64,000 nucleotides of DNA from positions 2,895,820 to 2,959,819 of the forward strand of contig JAQFVV010012476.1 of the NCBI GenBank assembly GCA_028023455.1, given 5' to 3'. The notes beneath the pieces are model-generated. The model had not been told where the DNA came from and did not search any database. It saw only the letters and a program-made list of their open reading frames with translations. This DNA comes from Epiperipatus broadwayi (Eukaryota; Onychophora; Udeonychophora; Euonychophora; Peripatidae). Below are positions 23,655-33,308 of this stretch, one piece after another (the first letter of the stretch is position 1; every line of letters begins with the position of its first letter). Made by a program: the position numbers and the translations under genes.

Positions 23655-23780
23655 AGTGGATGGAAAAAGGTTAGATGGTGTAATGTCAAGAAGAGAGGCT
23701 AGAGAATGGAGAAACTGGATTAAAATCAGATCTTCATCCTGCAATAGATTGATGATGATTGAAAATGATAATGATCTGCA
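23655..23780 (+). mobile_element. RTE LINE 3'-end fragment
   Basis: gatggtgtaatgtcaagaag, agaggctagagaatgg and cttcatcctgcaatagattg followed by a GAT-rich tail match the final codons and 3' end of the RTE family, though from a different subfamily than copy B. A similar piece is at 32805-32905. Confidence 0.65.
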
Positions 23781-23879
23781 GCTCCTCACTTTCAGGTGAA
23801 ATAAGATTACATAAATTGTAAAATGAAATATCTAATATTAAAGAGGAAAAGAGTTTGTTAAGTTAGAAGAAAAGATGAG

Positions 23880-24010
23880 ACACTTGACTTTCAAAGAGAA
23901 CATGATCTACTTCTAATGGCACAAATATTGGAAACACAAGCAGAATGAGTCATCGTAAATAAAAAATGAAAGAACAATGTGGAAATTGTTGTACATCAGA
24001 AAGAGCAGAA
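23880..24010 (+). mobile_element. RTE LINE fragment, endonuclease region
   Basis: ggcacaaatattggaaacac, followed by text close to cattgtaaataaaaagtgg and gaacaatgtgga, matches copy B at about 33487-33560, the endonuclease GVGFIINKKW region. It is scrambled by indels. Confidence 0.7.
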
Positions 24011-24534
24011 AAAAAAATAAAAGGCAACACTGCAAGATATCAACCAAACAAAGGGGTAATGTATGTAATTATATTTGAGATTTTTAAAGTAGTGGTAACA
24101 TTGTTATTAAAAAAGTTTCATTTTATACAAACAGAACATCACCAGACTTTTTCTTTTTACATTTAGCATACTTATTCAGGAACAGCTCTTTTATTCTATA
24201 GCAGATCTTCCTTCTCTTGTAGGTAAAAAGTGAATTTTAGATGGATGTGCTCTCATCTGGCATCCCAAAAGTTTTGGCTCATGGTTTTCATTTGTGAAGA
24301 CTCGTGTTGTCTATGTATTTTACATTAGGCAGTTTTTTTAATGCTATTGAGTCAGTCAGAAATTTGAAAACAGCCTATGGTTTCATACTTAAGGCATCAT
24401 ATGTGTAATGTTATATGAATTTTAGTAACTATATTTTTTAGAAATCTTTATTTAATGTTTAACTATAGTCCCTTTTAATTTTTGCTATCATGGTATTAAC
24501 CAATAAAACGTAATATATACTATTCTCTCTATTC

Positions 24535-24640
24535 CAGCGACATCTAGTGTAAGCTTAACTAAGTAATGAATACTATATGGCATGACATTTTCAGACTAAT
24601 TTCTGGCTTATGGTCTTTTCATCATGGGCCTAGGCCTAAT
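24535..24640 (-). repeat. R1-related fragment with decayed hammerhead
   Basis: The minus strand reads ATGATGA, then GACCATAAGCC, GAAATTAGTC and TGAAAATG, the R1 hammerhead order with C3 replaced. It is an isolated fragment. Confidence 0.45.
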
Positions 24641-24914
24641 GCATACAAGAAGCTAAAATGTGACTCCATATTATCAAGCTAATGGTCTGAAATTAAAAAA
24701 AAACAAATAGTTTTGAATCCAAGTCAACTTTCTTGCATAGTTAGATAGATCTGATATGGTATTTTTCTCTTCTTTTTCTGCCTTTTTATCTTCAGTAGTT
24801 GTCAATTCTATAATTATATCATATAAATATATAATATATAGAATTAAAATCTAAAAATAAATTTAATTCGTGTGCACTTGAATTAATATTTTTATTATTT
24901 TTTATTTGCTTACA

Positions 24915-25035
24915 TTTTTGACTAAGGTACAGTCTTCATCAGAGCTATTTCTTAAATTTTTTGAATATAAAAAAAATAATAAACCTGTCTGATGAAGTCT
25001 ATACATTAGATGAAACTGTAAGATATGCAGGATAA
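24915..25035. ncRNA. Pair of facing hammerhead-like motifs
   Basis: On the minus strand, CTGATGA (24936-24942) is followed by a stem II of AGACT..AGTC, but GAAA is changed to CAAAA/AAAA. On the plus strand, CTGATGA (24989-24995) is followed by GTCT..AGAT, GAAAC at 25012-25016 and GTA at 25018-25020. Stem I can pair CCTG with CAGG. The two copies face each other about 45 bp apart. The plus copy is the better candidate. Confidence 0.4.
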
Positions 25036-25163
25036 TAAAAGCATTGAATTGAAGTGCATAAAAATCAGATTTCTTTTAAAGATTTTTAATTCATGTTAAG
25101 ATAATGCAAAAATGATAAGATTTTAAGAAATATAATTTCATATATTACTTCAATTGCAAAATG

Positions 25164-25183
25164 ATATATATATATATATATAG
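25164..25183. repeat. (AT)n microsatellite
   Basis: About ten AT dinucleotides in a row. Confidence 0.9.
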
Positions 25184-25189
25184 GTGAGT

Positions 25190-26810
25190 CAGGGAAGACT
25201 GCCACTGAAAGAGATAAGGAGCAAGATAGGGTAATCAAAAGAAAATATACAAAATCAGAGCTATATATTTATTTAGATTTTGGTCGTAGAACGAATTGTG
25301 GGGAAAATATTCATGTAATAAAATATATTAAAAATTACAATCAAAAGAAGTGTCATGAAACACTACATATACAGAAAAATTGAAACAAATGTGTAAACAT
25401 GGTTAAAGGCTCAGTACAATTGGGGGAAGATGGTCATTATCAGATTATTGAAAACTTTAGAGTTATAATTAAAATATTTTTTATAGATTTTGTAAACTAA
25501 AAAATTAATTATTAATTTTTATGTGTATATATGTGTTTTACTATTGATCTGTTTATCTTATATATAAAATTCCTATTTTCTCTGTTGTCTGATTGGTGAA
25601 TGTATGTTTGTTCATAAGGTTGTCACATGATAAATTAAAAAAATTATTACATTGTCCACATTACGAATAATATTTTATTGAAGGAAGTAATTCTGTAATT
25701 AATAGTTTTCCATAAGACTGCCAAATTCATGTATCAAATATAAAGGTGTATTTAAAATTTTAATTTAGGGCTTAATTTGATTATGAGCATTTTATTCAAA
25801 ACAAGTAATTCTGCAAAGCAAAAAAAAATATTAAAGCAACTGATTAAAAAAAATTTACAAAAATGACAGCCTTTCAGACTGGCTAGAAACTAATTTGGCC
25901 ATTAATAAACCATACTACAAAAATGATCAAGTACATTTATTACATTTATTTAAATATTATTAAAATCTTATGTTTAATTTACATTAAATCTTAAATTTTT
26001 TTTTGTTAAGTTAACTAATTAAAAAAAAAGAAAGATCTATTTAGGCCAGGTATATCTAGTTTTATTACAATTTAAATAAGGTCAGCTGGGTAGAATTTCT
26101 ATAGAATAACTTGTCATAAGATTACAAATGAGGAGAAATCTTGTTAAGGTTATGTAGGAATGAAAACCTGGTTTAAAATATTAAATAAAATTTTTACCTA
26201 TTGTTAAATTGTCTACTTCAATTTTGTTTTTAAAATTTATTATTTTAAATTGTAGATATATATGTCATTAAAACAGTCCTTAAAATCTTTATGTTTTCAC
26301 TTTGTTTTTTATTTAGTTTACTCTTCAATGCAGTATTGTATATACAAGGCATCCATTAACGAACATCAAATTGATCCCCTATCTAATCTCTATTAGCCAT
26401 CATTTGTAAAGACTAATTGCTTTATAACTATTTAGTAGCAATCACTTGATTCTATTATATTATACAAATTCTTGAAAAATCTTCAAACAACCTAAGATTT
26501 AGATCCTAAGCAGTCTTTTCTGGTCCGAGGATTAATTTGACACTGCTACTATTTTTTACTCATGCTCCACTGAATAGCTCACAAGCCATGCACCACACTA
26601 TCCTAAACATAAGCTATATCAGCCTTTATATTATTGTTTTTTAATCTGTTTACATTTTATTGGTAATATTATTTTGTTTTTATTCTATTTCTTCTCTTCT
26701 AATTGTGGTTTGAACCTAGTAATAGTCAAAAAAAATTTTGACAAATTTTAATTGCTTTTTTGTATCGTAGTTTAGACATTATAAAAAACACAGAGCCTAT
26801 ATATTATAAT
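25190..26810. other. AT-rich stretch without gene
   Basis: No coding signal, RNA gene or clear member of the repeat families defined here. Confidence 0.45.
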
Positions 26811-26814
26811 ATTT

Positions 26815-27620
26815 TTTATTAATCATTCATTAGCTAGAGATAGTCCACCTAATGAATAATATTTCTGTAATGTAACTTTTACTAAATAACTCTTATACAA
26901 AGTAGGGACTGGTTTCCATCCACTTCTAACACTTTGTGGAATGATATAATCATAAACATATGACCAAAGACATGAAAAAATGTATGATTCCTAAGATACA
27001 CATCAGTTGGTCCAGATCACAATCTATTACACATATCTCTATCCAAACCACTTTGAGCACTTTTTAGTAAAACTCTTTATTTGTACATATATACACACAC
27101 CTATGTTTCGACTGTCCTGCAGTCTTCTTCAGAGTCAATTTTAAAAAGCATTTGAAGTGGTTTGGATAAATTATATTTATATAGGATATTACAGCAAAAT
27201 AAAGAAAATTGTGATTTGGGTAACATATCTTTATCATTGTTTAGTGTATGTAGTTACGTAAATACTACAGTTTAATTGATAACTGTCAAACTTACTGAAC
27301 TTCACAACTTTGATACAAACTACTTGATGGAAGTATATTAATATATTTTATTAGTCATTCATTAGATTAGAGATTATTCACTTAATGAATAATATTTCCA
27401 TAGTGTAACTTTCATTACATCTCTCTCACGCAAAGTAGGGACTGGCTTCTATCCAATTTTAACAGGTTATGGAGGTATGTAATCATAAACATACGACCAA
27501 AGACATGTCAACAAAATGTATGCTCCCTGATATGCACATTTTGTGCTGAATCAGCACTCATCAGTTGGGCCAGACACATTTTTTCTCATGCCTTTGGTCA
27601 TAAGTTAATGATTCCATGCC
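26815..27620. repeat. R2-R3 composite, two rounds
   Basis: R2 text (tagtcattcattaga, tgaataatatttc, gtagggactgg) occurs at 26815-26925 and again at 27300-27460. Each is followed by R3-like text (ataatcataaacat, gaccaaagacatg, tcagttggtccaga). The repeated order suggests R2 and R3 are parts of one larger element. A hammerhead-like motif sits between the rounds. Confidence 0.5.
27095..27145 (-). ncRNA. Hammerhead-like motif
   Basis: On the minus strand CTGAAGA (27126-27132; the fourth core position after CTGA may be any base) is followed by a perfect five-bp stem II, GACTG..CAGTC, and then GAAAC. An AUA triplet follows, but stem I pairing is weak. It is a core without full support. Confidence 0.4.
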
Positions 27621-27744
27621 TCCACAAGGTGTTAAAAATATATAGAAAACAGTTCCTCTACCTTATTCACTATATGTTATTTTCTTTTCTATAATATTTG
27701 CTTCTCAGTGCAAGATTAAAATATTCTCTTCTCATTTGATATAG

Positions 27745-27900
27745 GGTCTTTCATGATTTAGTGTAGTAGTAAAGTAGCAGAGTTTGGAGATCACGTTCCA
27801 TGAATTGCATCCCAGTTCTGTTGCCTCCAGATCTCGTTGTCTTTGCAAATTCCCGGATATTAAAATCATTCGACTATTATTACTGGCTACCGGTACAAGA
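27745..27900 (+). repeat. Single R4-like unit
   Basis: tagtgtagtagtaaagtagc, tttggagatcacgttccatg and cccagttctgttgcctcc match R4 units in order. Short ORFs at 27732-27972 are this repeat. Confidence 0.55.
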
Positions 27901-28016
27901 ATTAAATGTGGAAACATTTTTAATAATAATATTTTTTTTGAAATCCTCTGTATTTGGGGAAAATACCAATAAAAAATTAAAAATAAAAATCTCGTTTTTA
28001 TATTTATATTTTTTAA

Positions 28017-28090
28017 GTGTCATAGCATCGGCCGGGACGCGAACCCGCAACCCGGGCAACTGCCTGCAAACCTCACCTGTTTTAAATAGA
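28017..28090 (-). mobile_element. tRNA-derived SINE, copy 3
   Basis: The minus strand has the body gcagttgcccgggttgcggg, a box B at 28034-28044 (GGTTCGCGTCC, nearly consensus), then cggccgatgctatgacac. It keeps more CpG than copies 1 and 2, which suggests it is the youngest of the three. Confidence 0.65.
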
Positions 28091-28099
28091 CCAGGTAAA

Positions 28100-29050
28100 C
28101 TTTTCCCTTCTTTCATTGATGCTTATAAATTATTTCGTATGGTTTTTTTTTTTTTGCTTTTGTAAACTATTTCACTTAAAAATTTATAACTGTAAAATTT
28201 ATTCACGATATTTTAAATACACAGTTAACGTTTCGCATCTGTTTTTTTTTTTTTATTTCTTAAATTAAAAAAAAAAATAACCCTTTACTATACAGATGCA
28301 AATTTTAACTTTTTGAAAGGATTTTTTTTTTTTAGCGACCTTATTTACATTTTTATACGTCTATTTTTTTCACATATTATAAAGAGTTAATGCATGTTGA
28401 TTGTTAGCCACCATTCTCATGGTCAAAAATTCAAATCTATTGGAGCCTGAATATTCTTTTAATTACCTGAACATTTTTTCAAACAAATTCGGAAACATCT
28501 TGGTTAATGACCACCTCAACCAATTGATAATAAAAGACAATTCTCAGTTCTAATTCCATCTAACTTAACCTCGAGTGTTCAGGAATTATCAGTTGCATAT
28601 AAAGTCCTTATTCTTAGGGTTTAAATTCTCATCCACAAACTGATTTTTGAGAATGAAGACTTAAATACGAAGGATAGATTGTATATGCATTTACTAGTTG
28701 TTGATTACTTACACCAGAAGGCACTAAAATGCACCTTCCTTATATTGTTTAAACTGGGGAGTTTGGTGAATTATTATTGTACATCATTGATTAGTAATTG
28801 AGTAATTAGCTATTTTTATCCAGATGATTGATTAGTAGACTCTAAATGGAAGAATAAAATGAGGCACACCTTTATGAAATGATTAGGCATCATTGCATCC
28901 GCAAATATTTAATATATATATATTCAAACCACTTGTAATGATTTATTGATTTATATTAATAAATCACCAATATATAATTTTCAGTTAAGTGTATAAATTA
29001 ATCGTATATAGTTAAAATATAATTAACCAAAAACTTGGATTTTAGAATTA
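28100..29050. other. Non-coding stretch with homopolymer runs
   Basis: Several poly-T and poly-A runs between 28140 and 28340. No gene or repeat recognised. Confidence 0.4.
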
Positions 29051-29054
29051 ATAT

Positions 29055-30130
29055 AGACTAAAACATCACATGATATCCATTTCCTTTGTTTACACATGCT
29101 GCTGAAATAGTAATGTGATTTGATGTAATGTGATGTACTGTAGCTTTTCCTTAAACGAAGTCAAGAATCTCTCAGCAATTATGCCCAGAGAAACCTGTTA
29201 GCTACTTTATTTTACATTCTCCAGTCTAAGTTTCCCCATATTCTGCTCCATCCCATTTCCATAACATAATCTTTGTCAACTCTATGGCCTTTATATCTAA
29301 ATCCTCCTTATGTTTTCCTAGTGCAAGCCATAGTAATTCAATGGATGCTAGAAGGTTTGCGCATAAAATCCTTATCTAGTGCCTACTCATGCAATATTCC
29401 CAGACTAGTTTGTAACTTTAACTATTATCAGTGAGGGGTCTTGGACCTGAGAGCACTACACTTAGACTTTTGGATGTAATGCAAACCTCCAGTAGCAATC
29501 TTTTATCTACTTGAATCTAAAATTAAAACACTAATTGTTTTAATCTAAGCTAATTCACTTGCATTTTGGTGTCTTTGTTTTTTAAATAAGGATAGTCACC
29601 ATCATCCTATGGGCAGGATTAATATTAAACTATTAAAACATTATTTGATCATCACAGTAGCAAACTCTTCAAACAGTAGTTCCATCCAGTGAAAGCTATG
29701 GTAATCAATGGATGCTAGAAGCTTTGGAGATAAATTTCTTATCCAGTGCCTACTCATCTAATATCCCCAGATTAGTTTCTAGCTTATGGCTTTTGTCACT
29801 AAAGAGCCTTGTATCTGATAGTTCTGCACCTACATCTTGACATTTGGATCTAATCCATTAAATTCAAAGATTTAGGTGCAGTATTATCAGATCAAGGACT
29901 CCTCACTGATGAAGGCCGTAAGCTGGAAACTGGTCTAGAAATCTTAAGATAAAGATTTTATCCACACACTTTCTAGCGTCCATTGGTGGCATTACTGTAT
30001 ACCGAGTTTTCTACTGTTTTAATAATATAGTAAAATGTCTATCACATGATTCTAGTTTACATGTTATTTATAACATTTCACTACAGCTATGCTAATTTAA
30101 GCTTTAGTAACACACGGATGATAGATAATA
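29055..30130. repeat. Cluster of three R1 copies
   Basis: Two R1 copies read on the minus strand (hammerhead parts at about 29385-29455 and 29755-29825, both decayed: CTGATAA and GTGACAA). One reads on the plus strand and ends near 30005. A further R1 hammerhead remnant (GTGATGA...GAAATTAGTC, minus) lies at about 30160-30225. Confidence 0.65.
29891..29950 (+). ncRNA. Candidate hammerhead ribozyme in R1
   Basis: CTGATGA at 29906-29912, stem II GGC..GCT (one wobble), GAAAC, a two-bp stem III with loop TG, and GTC at 29933-29935. The distal half of stem I is eroded (atcaag against aatctt), so folding is doubtful. Confidence 0.4.
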
Positions 30131-30389
30131 GTGCTTAATAAATCCTTTTCAGTGCTCTTCTATCAATATCTGTAGACTAATTTCTAACTTACGGCTTTCA
30201 TCACTAATGAGCTTTGTATCTTGGTATGCATAAGCTAGAATCATATGATAGAGTAATGTGATACTTTGGCTTAGATTGAAAATATTTATAAGTTTTTTCA
30301 TTTGAGCTCATAGATTGATAGTTAAACAGAAAAATAGAAGATATTTGCTAGAAGGAAGATTCTAAGAAAAGATAAGTATGTTTCTAAAA

Positions 30390-30500
30390 ATCCAGGTGCC
30401 CTGTACTAAGAACCAAAGCTTCTCTCTCATTGGCAAAAGCCATAAGCTAGAAACTAGCCTGGGGATATTGAATAAGATGGCAATGGATAAGGATTTACAG
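30390..30500 (+). repeat. R1 fragment
   Basis: Contains gccataagctagaaactagc and ggggatattgaataag. CTGATGA is lost. Confidence 0.55.
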
Positions 30501-30714
30501 TAAGTAGTGTAGCTGAGGTGAAAAAAAATACTATCTCACTGAACTCTAATCAGTTATTATTTCAATAATTTATTCTTAATTCTGTAGAAAATATATACCA
30601 TATTCTAAAAATTACAATATTATGCCAATCAAACAGTTAATAAACAAAATTAAATGTACATTAGTGTAGTTTATGAATATTACATCACAGTAATGAAACT
30701 TTGCATACATGCAT

Positions 30715-31485
30715 ATAGTGATAGAGCAGAGAATCTTATAATTTAATATCCATTGGTTGTAGCTCCAGTGTGGTCACTTTTGGAATTCGCAAGCAATGTG
30801 TTATTAGATTTTATTTTCATTTTCCATGGTCTAGTACAATGTTGAACAACAGGCTATGAACTTCAAATTCTGATTACAGTTCAGTCCTTTCATTTTTGGT
30901 GCTTGAAATTCTGAACAGTCAATTATTTGATTGTTTTTATCTTGCATGGTTTGGTATAGTAGCAAAGTAGCTGAACTTAGAACTCAAAGACCATGGATCA
31001 TAACACAGTCTTTATTATTTCTAGTGTATGAACATGTTATGAACTTCTGAGCAGTAATCTATTGATTACCATTTGTTCTGTCCGTTTTGGTGTTGCAATA
31101 GAATAACATACTCTGGAGATTAAAGCTATTGTATCATATTTCAACTTTGTTACTTCCAGTCCTCTAAGCCCTTATGGATTCCCAAAGTATAAACCATTCA
31201 ATTATTTTTTTTACCTTGCATGGTTTGGTCTAGTAGAAGAGTAGCTCATCCTGGAGCTTAAAGTCCCTATACCACAACCCAGCTTTTTCTCTTTGTGTAC
31301 TATAACAAATTTCCAAGCAATAAAGCATTCAATTATTTACTTACTTTGCATAGTTTGATGTAATAGTAGGCTAACATGTTCTGGCTATCAAGGTTCATGG
31401 ATTACAGTCAGTTGTGTCATTTCTGGCGCTCCAACTTCTTATGAACCCCAAAATGATAATCCATTTAATTATCATTTTAGTGAAT
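30715..31485 (+). repeat. R4 tandem array, ~6 units of ~130 bp
   Basis: Successive diverged units start near 30715, 30825, 30943, 31084, 31216 and 31344. The common order is gcatggtttggt, tagtag.a.agtagct, ctggagattaaag, an atggat.aca motif, cagt.ttttcatttctgg, ttatgaa.ttcc.aag and aataa.ccattcaattat. Isolated single units elsewhere in the window show that the unit also moves or persists alone. Confidence 0.75.
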
Positions 31486-31489
31486 GTGA

Positions 31490-32439
31490 AATAAAATGCT
31501 TGGAGTTCAGATTTGTTTGGGATGGGTACCGGCTCCATAAAGCATAACTTTTTCAAGTTTCCAACATACAAATAACCTTTAACATTATGTCATACATAAT
31601 TTACCAGAACTCTTTCTTGACTTGCCTTTTTAAAAGTTCATTTTGTCATTACACATGATACAGCTTTTTAAAACATTTCCCATTCAACACTATGTTTTTA
31701 ATAAGGGTTACATATTGCTACACATTGACTTTTCTTACTCTACGTAAAAAAAAAATAAAGATATTTACTTGTATGTGACATTGACAAAGATCATGGGATA
31801 TGGGTGGAGCACAGGATAGAAAATTTTTGTGGAAAGTTTTTAGTTTTCAATAAAGATTGTAAAATTTTAATATTAACATTAAATTAAATCTTTAACAACT
31901 TTTTACTTGAGACCCATCTTTTCCAAAGGCATCAGAAAATATAAATCTCCTCAGAAAGACATATTTTAATCAAATCAGTCATTTCAGATGATCTAAACTC
32001 ACATATCTTAAATATCCTGGGCAATTGTGTTGAATATTTAAACAAATTTTTATCTATTAAATTAAAAGTGTAATTTTTTTCAAACAACTATAATAGTTTA
32101 GAGTTGTAATTAATGATTTGTTAAGTGAATATTCATTACCTAAGTAATATATATTAAGGCTATAACATTAAGACTCTGAGCCTAGATGTGACAGTAGGGA
32201 TCTCTACAAATTTTAACACAAGATTAATGACTTTAAAAGACAAGAGTGGCCACTCTTATCTTCGACCTACTTTTTAATTATATAGGTGAATCTAAAGCAT
32301 TTTGATTTAAAAGCGTGAAGCTATTAACTACTTCACTGACTAAGTCCACAATGGTCTCTACTGTTGCATCTAGATGCATAGTCTTAAGGTTATAGCCTTA
32401 ATATATATATATTACTATAACACTTTAGATATTAACATA
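31490..32439. other. Non-coding stretch
   Basis: No gene. The text atgtgacagtagggatctct (about 32187) to tctctactgttgcatctaga (about 32353) hints at a diverged inverted pair around 32150-32400, with ggctataacattaag and cttaaggttatagcc as its outer ends. Confidence 0.4.
32140..32405. repeat. Foldback with ~30-45-bp arms
   Basis: The outer arms aatatatattaaggctataa (about 32145) and ttatagccttaatatatata (about 32390) are reverse complements. Inner text, including gagcctagatgtgacagtag against ctactgttgcatctagatgc, also pairs. Confidence 0.7.
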
Positions 32440-32804
32440 GCTGGCTACAGAAAAGGCCTTATTGTTGAGTGAAAGTAGACTCTTATCTTTCTCATTAGAT
32501 TTTAAAGAACCAAGCTGGGAAAATTCATAGTGTCCACACCATACATAGTTATTATTGTCATTATTATTACTATATGATTATCCATATAGTATATGAACAT
32601 GGGTAGTCTCATCAACATGCATCAGCCAGTGTGGTGAGTTTGTGGGCTCTTTAAACTGAGTTTAAGATAAAAAAAACCACACAGTCTTTCTTTTCAGTTG
32701 CTTCATAGTTTTAAACTGAAATATCAGTTGAGATTTCTGAAGGCAGATTGAATGTATGTGTGAATCAACTTTTTTTTAAAGACAGATGAATGAAATAAAG
32801 AAAT

Positions 32805-32905
32805 CTGATGGTGTGGTAAGGAGAAGAGAGGCTAGAAATTAGATTCTGGATTATATTTGGAGAAATCCTAAAGTGGCTTGACCATAGTTAAAAATGATGA
32901 TTAAT
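32805..32905 (+). mobile_element. RTE 3'-end fragment nested in copy B upstream region
   Basis: tctgatggtgtggtaaggag, agagaggctagaaat and ccatagttaaaaatgatgat resemble the fragment at 23655-23780. It interrupts the 5' UTR alignment with copy A. Confidence 0.5.
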
Positions 32906-33308
32906 GTAGTTGTGAAAGTAAACTTTGACAACCATGTTGCAAATATGAAATATTAACTTTTTTAATTTTAGCACATAACTTTAAATTAATTTAAAGTATC
33001 ATGTGATTGTTCATTTGTCAGTTATCTTAGCACTTAAAGTACACAATATTTGTCATTTCAAAAAGTGACATTTGTAGTTTAATAGAACTAATTTTAATAG
33101 TGTTATCAAGCAGTCAAATTGTTATTCAGATGTATAACTAAGCAAAAGATATATTTTAATAAAGCGAATATTAAATAATCATATAGACAAAAATAAAGCA
33201 TGGCCCTTAATCCCAGGAGGCTGTAAAGTCACCAACCAAGGCAGCAGTTGGTGCCCGAAGGCGGAGGGTGCTAAGAATATCCTGGAGGCGGACCCAGGCT
33301 GCCATTTG

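Noticed and set aside
30715-31485. CRISPR-like array
   Set aside because: Units are ~130 bp, diverged over their whole length and lack conserved short repeats with unique spacers; the context is eukaryotic.
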